DNA from: JACPFV01 sp038043245
GTDB lineage: Bacteria; Pseudomonadota; Gammaproteobacteria; Nevskiales; Nevskiaceae
Length of the DNA: 64,000 nt
Reading direction: 5' to 3'
NCBI GenBank assembly: GCA_038043245.1
Contig: JBBTCH010000001.1
Location: forward strand, 372,001-436,000
A program made the position numbers and the translations under genes. The notes below the pieces were generated by a model that saw only the letters and a program-made list of their open reading frames with translations, ran no database searches and had not been told where the DNA came from. Each line of letters starts with the position of its first letter. Positions within the stretch are counted from its first letter, which is position 1. Below, in pieces: positions 43,351-54,565 of the stretch.

Positions 43351-44654
43351 GACTGAACCTCGATCTTCAAACCCGCCGATTTCGCCAACTCAGCGAATCC
43401 GGGGAACGAAGTATTGACGTTGGCGCAATCCAGAATCGTGATGGGCTGCTCGGCGCGCAAGGCTGCCATCGCAAAACTCATTGCCACGCGGTGGTCGCCC
43501 TTGCTATCCACGGTGCCCCCACGAATGCGGCCGCCAGAGATACGGGCGCCATCCGGCTTCGCTTCGGCTGATACACCTACGGCCGCCAAGCCGTCGCACA
43601 TGGATTGGATACGGTCGGATTCCTTGACTCTTAGTTCTTCGGCCCCAGTCACCCAGGTCTCACCGCTCGCACAGGCTGCCGCGATAAATACAGCGGGGAA
43701 CTCATCAATGGCCGAGGCCACCAGCGCCTTGTCCACGGCGATGCCCTTGAGTGCGCGGCCACGAACCCGCAGATCCGCCACCGGCTCGGCGCCGAAGGAT
43801 TGTGGATTGAGCAATTCGATCTCGGCGCCCATGCGCCGCAGGATTTCAATCACGCCAACACGAGTGGGATTCACCCCGACACTTTTCAAAAGCACTTCAG
43901 AGCCCGGGACGATGGCTGCGCCGAGCATGAAGAACGTCGCCGAAGAGACATCGGCCGGCACTTCGATGTGCGCTCCCTTGAGCGATTGCCCGCTTACCAG
44001 TGCCGCATAGCCGGGTCGGGCTTCAAGCTTCACGCCAAAGGTCTGCAACATGCGCTCCGTGTGATCGCGCGAAGCCTCCGGCTCCGACACTTCGGTTTTT
44101 CCATCTGCGTACAAACCCGCCAGCAGCACTCCGGATTTGACTTGCGCACTCGCCACCGGCGACGTGTAAGCGATACCTTTCAGATGATTGCCACCCTGAA
44201 TCCGTAGCGGCGCCCGGCCTTCGTTCGAATCGATGTGCGCGCCCATGCGCGTCAGCGGCTCGATGATGCGTTTCATCGGCCGGCGCGATAGCGATTCATC
44301 TCCGGTGAGGGTCGTTGGGAATCCCTGCCCGGCCATCAGGCCGGCCATCAGGCGCATCGAGGTGCCGGAATTGCCCAGATCCAGTGCCGCGGCCGGCGTT
44401 TGCAAACCCTGCAGGCCGACACCGTGCACGCGCAGCGAAGTGGCATCGAGCTGCTCGATGCGTACACCCATGGCACGGAAAGCTTTCATCGTGCATAGGC
44501 AGTCCTCGCCGTTGAGAAAGCCAGTGACCTCGGTGATACCTTGCGCCAGCGAACCGAGCATCACAGCGCGATGCGAGATGGATTTGTCGCCGGGCACGCG
44601 AACGTTGCCGAATAAGGCACCGCCCGGCTGCAATTGATAGGTCGCGGATTTCAT
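43347..44654 (-). CDS. aroA: 3-phosphoshikimate 1-carboxyvinyltransferase (EPSP synthase)
   Basis: Joins shikimate-3-phosphate and PEP in the shikimate pathway. The start at 44652-44654 (MKSATYQLQPGGALFGNVRV) gives 435 residues. Visible family blocks: VPGDKSISHRAVMLGSLA, GNSGTSMRLMAGL and the C-terminal DHRVAMSFA. Family members with the SGTSMR-type loop include class II (Agrobacterium-like) enzymes; I cannot assign the class firmly. The frame extends to 45035, but that part mirrors the toxin-antitoxin genes. An inserted module separates it from tyrA, so it likely needs its own promoter within 44655-44747. Confidence 0.93.
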   Translation of the reverse strand: MKSATYQLQPGGALFGNVRVPGDKSISHRAVMLGSLAQGITEVTGFLNGEDCLCTMKAFRAMGVRIEQLDATSLRVHGVGLQGLQTPAAALDLGNSGTSMRLMAGLMAGQGFPTTLTGDESLSRRPMKRIIEPLTRMGAHIDSNEGRAPLRIQGGNHLKGIAYTSPVASAQVKSGVLLAGLYADGKTEVSEPEASRDHTERMLQTFGVKLEARPGYAALVSGQSLKGAHIEVPADVSSATFFMLGAAIVPGSEVLLKSVGVNPTRVGVIEILRRMGAEIELLNPQSFGAEPVADLRVRGRALKGIAVDKALVASAIDEFPAVFIAAACASGETWVTGAEELRVKESDRIQSMCDGLAAVGVSAEAKPDGARISGGRIRGGTVDSKGDHRVAMSFAMAALRAEQPITILDCANVNTSFPGFAELAKSAGLKIEVQS

Positions 44655-44713
44655 GGGGTCGCCATTCTGAGCGAAACAGCGCGAAGCGGCCACGACTACA
44701 GCAGCGGTGAAAA

Positions 44714-44741
44714 TTGATTCCAAACAGGCCCGGCGTAGAAT
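44714..44741 (+). promoter_or_regulatory. Candidate promoter of the second MNT/HepT pair
   Basis: TTGATT (44714-44719) and TAGAAT (44736-44741) with a 16-base spacer. The ATG is at 44748-44750, so transcription would begin at or next to the start codon and no ribosome binding site is visible. This would make a leaderless mRNA. Pattern match only. Confidence 0.45.
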
Positions 44742-44747
44742 CAAGCC

Positions 44748-45056
44748 ATGAACCCGCTGATTGAAAACCACCGTCGCTCGATCACTGAGCTGTGCCGCCG
44801 TTACGGCGTGCACAGATTGGACTTGTTTGGATCGGCCACAGGCGCCGACTTCGACCCGCACCAAAGCGATGTGGATTTCATGGTCGAATTCACTGACCAG
44901 CGCCCCGAAGGTGCCGCGGATCGGTACTTTGGCTTGCAAGGAGACCTGCAGCAGGTGCTGGGACGGCCGGTTGATTTGGTGATGCGCAGCGCGGTCAAGA
45001 ATCCGTATTTTCAGAAATCGGTTGAGCGACAACAACTGAACCTGTATGCAGCGTGA
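44748..45056 (+). CDS. mntA: MNT-domain nucleotidyltransferase antitoxin (second copy)
   Basis: 102 residues. The nucleotidyltransferase site is FGSATGADFDPHQSDVDF (G28-S29, D41, D43), with all catalytic positions kept. It should AMPylate its HepT partner's tyrosine and neutralise it. It overlaps hepT by 11 bases, typical of this antitoxin-first operon. It lies on the opposite strand to its core-gene neighbours and is paralogous to the gene at 32518-32829. Confidence 0.87.
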   Translation: MNPLIENHRRSITELCRRYGVHRLDLFGSATGADFDPHQSDVDFMVEFTDQRPEGAADRYFGLQGDLQQVLGRPVDLVMRSAVKNPYFQKSVERQQLNLYAA

Positions 45057-45399
45057 CGCGTCAGCCTATCTGTACGACATCGTGCAGGCGGCCGATCGCA
45101 TTCATCGTTTCATTGGCCAGCGCACGTTTGAAAACTATACCGCCGACGAGCTGGTTCGGTCCGGAGTTGAGCGCCAGTTCGGAATCATCGGGGAAGCCCT
45201 GAATCATTTGGGCCAGCGCCATAAATCCCTGTTGGCAGAAATTCGCGAGCACCCAAAAATCATCGGCTTCCGAAACATCTTGATTCACGGTTATGCCGAA
45301 ATTGACGATGCCGTTGTTTGGAGCATTGTCGTCGAGAAACTCCCGCTGTTGCTCGAAGACGTTATAAAACTGTTGAGTAAACTCGATCCGACCCGATAA
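45046..45399 (+). CDS. hepT: HepT-like toxin (second copy), apparently intact
   Basis: A 117-residue all-helical HEPN protein. The RNase motif is RNILIHGY (R76, H81, Y83), preceded by the GVERQFGIIGEALNHLG segment conserved in DUF86. The C terminus (VVEKLPLLLEDVIKLLSKL) is full length, unlike the copy at 32199. Expected to cleave RNA or tRNA ends unless AMPylated by MntA. Its stop ends 3 bases before the end of the converging tyrA gene. Confidence 0.87.
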   Translation: MQRDASAYLYDIVQAADRIHRFIGQRTFENYTADELVRSGVERQFGIIGEALNHLGQRHKSLLAEIREHPKIIGFRNILIHGYAEIDDAVVWSIVVEKLPLLLEDVIKLLSKLDPTR

Positions 45400-45402
45400 T
45401 AG

Positions 45403-46272
45403 TTATTCGATCTGCGCCAGATAGCGCTCGCGCGCGGCGCGGGCACGCTCAAACAATTTCTTGAGTTCATCCCAGCGCCCGGATTTCATCAGCACAAGGA
45501 TTTCATTCAACTCGCCGATCTGCTGCTCCAGCAACTGCGATACCGAAGCGCCATTGGCGCGGACGATGTCATGCCACATCTCCGGACTGGAGCTGGCGAT
45601 GCGGGTGAAATCGCGGAAACCACCACCGGCATTGGAAAAAATCCTGTCCTGCGTATCCAGCCGCGCCAGCAGATCCACGAAACTGTAAGCCAGCACGTGC
45701 GGCAGGTGAGAAGTCGCGGCAAAAATAGCATCGTGCTGGACGGCATCCATTTCCACCACGCGTGCGCCGGCGGACTGCCAGAGCTGCGTGATCTGCGCTC
45801 GCGCTGCCGCATCCTGCCCCGGGTGCGGCGTCAAAATCACACGATGCCCCCTGAACAAATCCGCCGAGGCGTGCATCACGCCACTCTTTTCGGTGCCCGC
45901 GATCGGATGTCCCGCCACGAACCACGGCGGCAGACTGCCGCAGACCGCCGCCACATCCGATAGCACCGACTGCTTGGTGCTTCCCGTGTCGGTGACCACG
46001 GCACCCGCCTTGAGTGCGGGCAGGCAGGCGCGCAGGGCTTCCGCCGTTCGCAGCACCGGAACCGATAGCACCACGACATCGGCATCCGTCACGGCATCGG
46101 TGGGGGATTCAAACGCATGGTCCACCACGCCAAATTTCTGGGCGATCTCCCGCTGTCGGGCATCAGGATCAAAGCCGCTGATGGACTCCACGGCACCCGA
46201 CTGGCGCAACGCCCTCGCCCACGAACCGCCGATGAGGCCCAGGCCGATCACCGCCAGATGGGGCCGACTCAC
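45403..46272 (-). CDS. tyrA: Prephenate dehydrogenase
   Basis: Oxidative decarboxylation of prephenate in tyrosine synthesis. 289 residues, monofunctional, with no chorismate mutase domain. The NAD motif is GLGLIGGSWARALR, then SVPVLRTAEAL, the catalytic-His block TDTGSTKQSVL and GHPIAGTEKSGVMHAS. In Pseudomonas aeruginosa tyrA is fused or joined to aroA; here the two are separate and a toxin-antitoxin module lies between. The start overlaps the hisC stop (4 bases). Confidence 0.95.
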   Translation of the reverse strand: MSRPHLAVIGLGLIGGSWARALRQSGAVESISGFDPDARQREIAQKFGVVDHAFESPTDAVTDADVVVLSVPVLRTAEALRACLPALKAGAVVTDTGSTKQSVLSDVAAVCGSLPPWFVAGHPIAGTEKSGVMHASADLFRGHRVILTPHPGQDAAARAQITQLWQSAGARVVEMDAVQHDAIFAATSHLPHVLAYSFVDLLARLDTQDRIFSNAGGGFRDFTRIASSSPEMWHDIVRANGASVSQLLEQQIGELNEILVLMKSGRWDELKKLFERARAARERYLAQIE

Positions 46273-47393
46273 GTCCGCAAGACATCCTTCAGCGTATTAA
46301 TGAACTTGGTGTTCTCAGCTTCGGTGCCGATGCTGATGCGCAGGAATTGCGGCAATTCATAAGAGGCCATCGGGCGCACGATCACACCGCGTTCGAGCAG
46401 GCCTTGGTGGATCGGCTTGGCATCGCGTCCGAAACCGACGGCGATGAAATTGGCCTGGGACGGCAGCACCGTCAGCGTCATCGCTTTCAGTTCTTTTTCC
46501 AGCCGCGCCTTCTGCTCGCGGTTCAAGGTCACCGAGCGCTGCATGAATTCCTCATCGTCCAGCGCAACCTCCGCTGCCAGCAGCGCCAGCGAATTGTTGT
46601 TGAACGGTTGGCGCACGCGGTTGAGCAGATCGGCGATGACCGGACTCGACAATCCGTAACCGACACGCAGGCCGGCAAGCCCATAAGCTTTCGAGAATGT
46701 ACGCGCAACAACCAGATTCGGGAAGCGCTTGAGCCAGGCCGTGCTGTCCGGCCGGCTCGCCGGATCGTGGTAATGCCAGTAGGCCTCATCAAGCACGACC
46801 ACGGTCTGCGCGGGCACCTGCGCCAGGAATTTCTCAATCGCCTTTGGTTCCATCCAGGTACCGGTAGGATTGTTCGGGTTGGCGATAAAAATGACCGCGA
46901 TATCGCTGCTCAAGCGTTTGCTGAACCCATCGAGATCATGTCCGTATGGCATCGCAGAACCAGCAGGCAAGGCCGGCACCACCACGCTTTCGGCGTTCTG
47001 CGATTGCGTGGCGATCGGGTACACGGCGAAGGCGTGGCGCGAATACATCGCCTTGCGACCCGGCCCGAGAAACACGCGGGCGACGAATTCGAGGATGTCG
47101 TTGGAACCGTTGCCCAGCGTCACGCATTCCGGCGCCACGCCATGCAAGTCAGCCAGTTTCTTTTTCAAGCGAAAGCCGCTGCCGTCGGGGTAACGCGCGA
47201 GTCCGCCATTCAGCGCGGCTGCAACCGCCGCCTGCGCCTTCGGGCTCATACCCAGCGGATTCTCGTTCGACGCCAACTTGATCGCGTCCTTCACGCCCAG
47301 CCGCCGCTGCAGCTCCTCGATCGGCATGCCGGGCGTGTAAGGCTCCAGCGACAGAACGCCTGCAAGAGCGTTCTTCAGAAAAGGCTCGCTCAC
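46269..47393 (-). CDS. hisC: Histidinol-phosphate / aromatic aminotransferase
   Basis: A PLP aminotransferase of fold type I. 374 residues. The PLP lysine is in ARTFSKAYGLAGLRVGYG; other blocks are LASNENPLGMSP, NGSNDILEFVARVF and FIANPNNPTGTW. Placement between pheA and tyrA suggests a main role on aromatic keto acids as well as histidinol phosphate; both activities are known in this HisC2 type. It overlaps pheA and tyrA by 4 bases each. Confidence 0.93.
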   Translation of the reverse strand: MSEPFLKNALAGVLSLEPYTPGMPIEELQRRLGVKDAIKLASNENPLGMSPKAQAAVAAALNGGLARYPDGSGFRLKKKLADLHGVAPECVTLGNGSNDILEFVARVFLGPGRKAMYSRHAFAVYPIATQSQNAESVVVPALPAGSAMPYGHDLDGFSKRLSSDIAVIFIANPNNPTGTWMEPKAIEKFLAQVPAQTVVVLDEAYWHYHDPASRPDSTAWLKRFPNLVVARTFSKAYGLAGLRVGYGLSSPVIADLLNRVRQPFNNNSLALLAAEVALDDEEFMQRSVTLNREQKARLEKELKAMTLTVLPSQANFIAVGFGRDAKPIHQGLLERGVIVRPMASYELPQFLRISIGTEAENTKFINTLKDVLRT

Positions 47394-48472
47394 ACCACGG
47401 CTCGTGGGTAGGAGCCCAATATCTTGAACATCGCCGCACGCGAACGGATCAGGTCCAGCACCGGCTTGACCTTGTCGTCGTTCTGATGGCCTTCAAGGTC
47501 AATGAAGAAGTTGTAATCCCAGATCGCGCGGCGCGAGGGGCGCGACTCGATCTTGGTCAGGTTGATGCTCGACTGCGCGAACGGCTCCAGCAGCTGGAAC
47601 AACGCGCCGGCGCGGTCCTTGTGCGCGGACATCACCAGCGAGGTCATGTCCTGACCGGTCGGCTCAGGGTTCTGTCGCCCGATGACGAGAAAGCGTGTGG
47701 TGTTGTTCGGATCGTCCTCGATGTTCGAGGCGAGCACGCCCAGCGAATACAGCTCCGCCGCCGACTGTCCGGCGATCGCGGCGCCCCTGCGCGCCTTCTT
47801 CACCATCTGTGCGGCAAGCCCATTGCTGGCCACCGCGATGCGCTCGGCCTTGGGGCACTTGGCGTCCAGCCACTTGCGGCACTGTGCGAACGACTGCGCG
47901 TGCGCGTAGATTTTCTTGATCTCGCCGAATTTCTTGTGGTTCGACAGCAGATGGTGATGCACCGGCAGCCAGACCTCGCCGCAGATGGACAGCGGCGTGT
48001 TCGCCAGCAAGTCCAGCGTGCTGCTGACCACGCCTTCGGTGGAATTCTCGATCGGCACCACGCCGTACGTAGCCGCGCCGGATTCAACGTCGCGGAAGAT
48101 CTCATCGATCGCCGCCGCTGCGCACGCGGCCACCGCATGACCGAAATGCTTGTAAACCGCCGCCTGCGTGTAAGTGCCTTCCGGCCCCAGATACGAGACC
48201 TTGAGCGGCGATTCCAGCGCCAGACAGGCCGACATGACTTCGCGCATCAGGCGCGCAACCACTTCGTCGCCGAGCGGTCCGGCGTTGCGTTCGATCGCAC
48301 GGCGCAGGACTTCCGCCTCACGCGCCGGGCGATAGTGGTCCTTGTCGTTGCCGGTCTTTGCCTTGATCTCGCGGATGCCCTGCGCCACGCGCGCACGGTC
48401 GGAGATCAGCTGCTGGATCTTCTGATCCAGGCTGTCGATTTTCTCCCGCGCTTTCTTGAGATCGTCAGTCAT
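47390..48472 (-). CDS. pheA: Bifunctional chorismate mutase / prephenate dehydratase
   Basis: Makes phenylpyruvate from chorismate in two steps. 360 residues. The AroQ-type mutase helix is at the N terminus (REKIDSLDQKIQQLISDRAR), followed by the dehydratase (VSYLGPEGTYTQAAVYKHFG, VVPIENSTEGVVSSTLDLL). The C-terminal ACT domain contains KIESRPSR, the motif for phenylalanine feedback. It abuts serA directly and overlaps hisC. Confidence 0.97.
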   Translation of the reverse strand: MTDDLKKAREKIDSLDQKIQQLISDRARVAQGIREIKAKTGNDKDHYRPAREAEVLRRAIERNAGPLGDEVVARLMREVMSACLALESPLKVSYLGPEGTYTQAAVYKHFGHAVAACAAAAIDEIFRDVESGAATYGVVPIENSTEGVVSSTLDLLANTPLSICGEVWLPVHHHLLSNHKKFGEIKKIYAHAQSFAQCRKWLDAKCPKAERIAVASNGLAAQMVKKARRGAAIAGQSAAELYSLGVLASNIEDDPNNTTRFLVIGRQNPEPTGQDMTSLVMSAHKDRAGALFQLLEPFAQSSINLTKIESRPSRRAIWDYNFFIDLEGHQNDDKVKPVLDLIRSRAAMFKILGSYPRAVV

Positions 48473-49645
48473 TTAAGCAGGCAGGTGCCGCACGGACAGC
48501 ACGCCCTGGATCGCGGCGATTTCCTTGACGGCCGCTTCGGGGATCGGCGTGTCCACATCCACCAGCGTGTAGGCGATCTCGCCGCGCGACTTGTTGAGCA
48601 GATCGGCGATGTTGAGCTTGTGCTTGGCCAGCGCGGTCGTGATCTGGCCGACCATGTTGGGCACGTTGGCATTGGCGATGCACAAGCGGTGGTCGTTCTC
48701 GCCCTTGTGCAATACCGCCTCGGGGAAGTTCACCGAATTGGTGACATTGCCTTCTTCGAGGAACTGCTTGAGCTGCTCGGCGACCATCACCGCACAGTTA
48801 TCCTCGGCCTCACCAGTGCTGGCGCCGAGATGTGGCGTGGCAATGACCTTGGGATTGTTCATCAGCATATTGCTGGGGAAATCGCAGGCGTAGGCGTGCA
48901 GCGCCCCGGCGGCCAGCGCGGCGACCACGGCTTTTTCATCGACGATCTCGGCGCGGGCGAAGTTCAGCACCACGCCCGGCTTCTTCATCGTCGCGATGCG
49001 CGCGGCGTTGATCAGGCCGCGCGTGGCATCGAGCAGCGGCACATGCACCGAAATGAACTGCGAACGTGCAATCAGGTCATCCACGCTCACCGCCTGCTTG
49101 ACGCCGGAGTTCAACTGCCAGGCGTTCTGCACCGTCATCGCCGGATCGAATCCGTAGACCGTCATGCCCAGCTCCAAGGCGGCATTGGCAACCTTGACGC
49201 CGATAGCGCCGAGACCGATCACGCCCAGCGTGCGGCCCGGCAACTCAAAGCCGACGAAATTCTTCTTGCCCGCCTCGGTGGCCTCGTGCATCGCCTTGTC
49301 GTCGCCGGCCAGGGTTTTAACGAACTCCAGCGAAGCCGGAATGTTGCGCGCGGCAATCAGCATCGCCGCCAGCACCAGCTCTTTCACCGCGTTGGCATTG
49401 GCGCCCGGTGCGTTGAACACCGGGATTCCCTTGGCGCTCATCGCCTTGACCGGGATGTTGTTAGTGCCGGCGCCGGCGCGGCCGATGGCCTTCACGCTCG
49501 CTGGGATCTCGATCTTGTGCATGTCGGCCGAGCGCACCATCACCGCATCCGGGTTGGCGACCTTGCCACCGACCTCGTAACGATCCTTTGGCAGCCTCTC
49601 AAGGCCCAGCGGGGAAATGTTGTTCAACGTCTGGATTTTGAGCAC
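48473..49645 (-). CDS. serA: D-3-phosphoglycerate dehydrogenase
   Basis: The first step of serine synthesis. The GTG at 49643-49645 gives MLKIQTLNNISPLGLERLP, the usual start of this roughly 390-residue subgroup, with an AGGA sequence about ten bases upstream. A longer frame exists, but its extra residues are translated from a dispersed repeat. Blocks: GRAGAGTNNIPV, GLGAIGVKVANAAL, the catalytic His in ATPHLGAST, and a C-terminal ACT domain. It belongs to the serC-serA-pheA-hisC-tyrA run. Confidence 0.94.
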   Translation of the reverse strand: MLKIQTLNNISPLGLERLPKDRYEVGGKVANPDAVMVRSADMHKIEIPASVKAIGRAGAGTNNIPVKAMSAKGIPVFNAPGANANAVKELVLAAMLIAARNIPASLEFVKTLAGDDKAMHEATEAGKKNFVGFELPGRTLGVIGLGAIGVKVANAALELGMTVYGFDPAMTVQNAWQLNSGVKQAVSVDDLIARSQFISVHVPLLDATRGLINAARIATMKKPGVVLNFARAEIVDEKAVVAALAAGALHAYACDFPSNMLMNNPKVIATPHLGASTGEAEDNCAVMVAEQLKQFLEEGNVTNSVNFPEAVLHKGENDHRLCIANANVPNMVGQITTALAKHKLNIADLLNKSRGEIAYTLVDVDTPIPEAAVKEIAAIQGVLSVRHLPA

Positions 49646-49667
49646 GATCTGGTCCTGGGGCGGAAAG

Positions 49668-49692
49668 CCTGCCCTGAGCTTGTCGAAGGGGG
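49668..49692 (-). repeat. Short dispersed repeat upstream of serA
   Basis: On the minus strand it reads CCCCTTCGACAAGCTCAGGG then CAGGC. It is the same unit type as the trpF copy at 22414-22469 and a repeat common in proteobacterial genomes. GGGGCG occurs on both sides (49658-49663 and 49691-49696), but this may be chance in GC-rich DNA. It lies in the 99-base gap between serC and serA. Confidence 0.75.
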
Positions 49693-49744
49693 GCGCCATT
49701 CTTGCAGCGCAGCGCAGCGCGGTAAAGCCGTCGGTCGAAACTTC

Positions 49745-50821
49745 TCAGCCGTGCTTTTCCGTAAATTCCTTCATGTACTCAACCAACGCTTTCACTCCGG
49801 CTTCCGGCATGGCGTTGTAGAGGCTGGCGCGCATGCCACCGACCGAACGGTGACCCTTGAGCCCTGACAGGCCGGCTGCGACCGCACCTTTGAGGAAATC
49901 AGCGTCCATCGCCTCGTTCGGCAGGGTGAACACCGCGTTCATCCACGAACGCGCATCCTTGGCGACAGGATTCTTGTAGAAAGCCTGCGAATCGATGTAG
50001 TCGTAGAGCAGATTCGCTTTGCGCTGGTTGATCTGCGCCATGCCAGCAAGCCCGCCGACCGATTTGATCCACTTGAACACCAGGCCGGAGATGTACCAGG
50101 CCATGCACGGCGGCGTGTTGAGCATGGACTCGTTCTCGGCCACAGTCTTGTAGTCGAACACGGAAGGGCAGGCCGGATGGATCTGGCCGATGAGGTCGTC
50201 ACGCACGATGACGAAGGTCAACCCGGCCGGGCCAGCGTTTTTCTGCGCGCCGGCGTAGATCAAGCCGTACTTGGAGACGTCGATCGGACGTGACAGAAAC
50301 GATGACGAGAAATCCGCAACCAGCGGCACACCTTTGGTATCCGGCACGCTGTGGAATTCGACGCCTTCGATGGTCTCGTTCGGCGTGTAGTGCACGTAGG
50401 CCGCGCTGGCATCCAGCTTCCAGCTTGAAGCGGCTGGAACACTGGTGAATTTCTCAGGCTTGGCAGCAACATTGGCCTTGCCATATTTGCCGCATTCCTT
50501 GGCCGCCTTGGCGCCCCAGGAGCCGGTGACGAGGTAATCGGCACCCGCTTTACCGCGCAGCAGGTTCATCGGCACCACGGCGAACTGCGCGGTCGCCCCG
50601 CCCTGCATGAACAGCACCTTGTAGTTGGCTGGCACGCCCAGCAGCTCGCGCAGGTCTTTTTCAGCTTCAGCGGCGATGGACATGAAGGGCTTGTCGCGGT
50701 GCGACATCTCCATCACTGACATGCCGGTGCCACGCCAGTCCAGCAACTCGTCCTTGACCTGATTCAGAACCGACTCAGGCAAGGTCGCAGGACCGGCACT
50801 GAAGTTAAAAATTCTTTTCAT
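49745..50821 (-). CDS. serC: Phosphoserine aminotransferase
   Basis: A PLP enzyme of serine (and pyridoxine) synthesis. The start ATG at 50819-50821 gives MKRIFNFSAGPATLPE, standard for SerC; 358 residues. The PLP lysine is in LIYAGAQKNAGPAGLT, and RGTGMSVMEMSHR and FMQGGATAQFA are typical. It follows gyrA by 29 bases. Confidence 0.96.
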   Translation of the reverse strand: MKRIFNFSAGPATLPESVLNQVKDELLDWRGTGMSVMEMSHRDKPFMSIAAEAEKDLRELLGVPANYKVLFMQGGATAQFAVVPMNLLRGKAGADYLVTGSWGAKAAKECGKYGKANVAAKPEKFTSVPAASSWKLDASAAYVHYTPNETIEGVEFHSVPDTKGVPLVADFSSSFLSRPIDVSKYGLIYAGAQKNAGPAGLTFVIVRDDLIGQIHPACPSVFDYKTVAENESMLNTPPCMAWYISGLVFKWIKSVGGLAGMAQINQRKANLLYDYIDSQAFYKNPVAKDARSWMNAVFTLPNEAMDADFLKGAVAAGLSGLKGHRSVGGMRASLYNAMPEAGVKALVEYMKEFTEKHG

Positions 50822-50850
50822 TTCAGTTCCTTGAAATAACAATTTCTTGT

Positions 50851-53436
<2,586 letters not shown>

Positions 53437-53555
53437 TTATACCTTCGGCTCAGGTTCCGGAACAAGACCAGAACCCGCGGCTTTTTAGTGCGGTTTTTAT
53501 ACGCGGAATTTTAGCACGCGACGCGCAAAAAAGACCGCCCTGCCAGAGCTATTTT

Positions 53556-54539
53556 TTAGGTCAAAACCCGCTTGACGGCGGCCTTGGTCGGCTTCCGGAT
53601 CACGCCTTTTTCACACACGATGGCGGTAATCAGTTCGGCAGGCGTTACATCGAACACCGGGTTGAAGGCGTCCATGCCTTTCGGTGCCACTTGCAGGCCG
53701 CGGAACTCGGTGAGCTCGGCGGCAGTGCGCTCTTCGATGGGGATCTTTTTGCCGTTGGCGCATTTCAGATCGAACGTACCGCTGGGCGCCACCACCATGA
53801 ACTTCGCGCCGTAGCGCGCGGCCGCCACGGCCAGCGTGTGCGTGCCGATCTTGTTCGCGGTATCGCCGTTGGCGGCGATGCGATCAGCGCCGACGATGAC
53901 CCAGTCAATTTTTTCGCGTGACATCAGGTGCGCCACCGCACCATCGGTGATGAGCTTGGCGGGGATGTTTTCGCGCATCAGCTCCCAGGCGGTGAGTCGC
54001 GCGCCCTGCAGCCAGGGCCGCGTTTCGGTGTTGTAGACCTGCATCACCCGGCCCTGCTCGTAAGCCGTGCGAATCACGCCCAGCGCGGTGCCGTGACCGC
54101 CGGTCGCCAGCGCCCCCGTGTTGCAGTGAGTCAGCACGCGCGCACCCTTGCGGATCAGCGCCGCCCCCAGTTCGCCCATGCGCAGGTTCTGCGCCAGATC
54201 CTCGTCATGGATTTTCTGCGCCTCGGCCAGCAGCGCCTGCCGCGTGCGCGGTTTCACTTTTGCCATGCGCTCCAGCGCCCAGCGCAGATTGACCGCGGTC
54301 GGGCGCGAAGCAGCAAGAACTTTCTCAGCAGCCACGTACGCATCGCAACCAAGAACCATCCCGTAGGCAGCGGCGATGCCGATGGCCGGCGCACCGCGCA
54401 CCACCATGTCGTGGATCGCCCGTGCGGTGTCTTCAGCCGTTCGGCATTCGAGATAGGCCTCCTGTAGCGGCAGGACGCGCTGATCGAGGAGCTTGAGATG
54501 GTTGCCGGCCCAGATGAGTGCTTCGACTTTGTTGGTCAT
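53556..54539 (-). CDS. mtnA: S-methyl-5-thioribose-1-phosphate isomerase
   Basis: A methionine-salvage enzyme turning MTR-1-P into methylthioribulose-1-P. The start chosen is ATG 54537-54539 (MTNKVEALIW); a slightly upstream ATG is possible. About 327 residues. Blocks: RGAPAIGIAAAYG, LTHCNTGALATGGHGTALG (catalytic Cys region) and VGADRIAANGDTANKIGT (catalytic Asp). It is divergent from mtaD, with 26 bases between the starts, consistent with shared control of methylthioadenosine handling. Confidence 0.95.
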   Translation of the reverse strand: MTNKVEALIWAGNHLKLLDQRVLPLQEAYLECRTAEDTARAIHDMVVRGAPAIGIAAAYGMVLGCDAYVAAEKVLAASRPTAVNLRWALERMAKVKPRTRQALLAEAQKIHDEDLAQNLRMGELGAALIRKGARVLTHCNTGALATGGHGTALGVIRTAYEQGRVMQVYNTETRPWLQGARLTAWELMRENIPAKLITDGAVAHLMSREKIDWVIVGADRIAANGDTANKIGTHTLAVAAARYGAKFMVVAPSGTFDLKCANGKKIPIEERTAAELTEFRGLQVAPKGMDAFNPVFDVTPAELITAIVCEKGVIRKPTKAAVKRVLT

Positions 54540-54565
54540 AATGCTGTGCATTCTAAAGTTTCCAC

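Noticed and set aside
44655..45035. N-terminal extension of aroA to 45035
   Set aside because: It is the shadow of the toxin-antitoxin genes; the family start is at 44654.
47486..49867. A 793-residue open frame antisense to pheA and serA
   Set aside because: A composition artefact opposite strongly supported genes; no recognisable domain and high Arg/His content typical of GC-rich shadow frames.
53531..53562. GACC/GGTC stem as a terminator of mtnA
   Set aside because: The stem is only 4 bp with a long loop and includes the stop codon; too weak to list.
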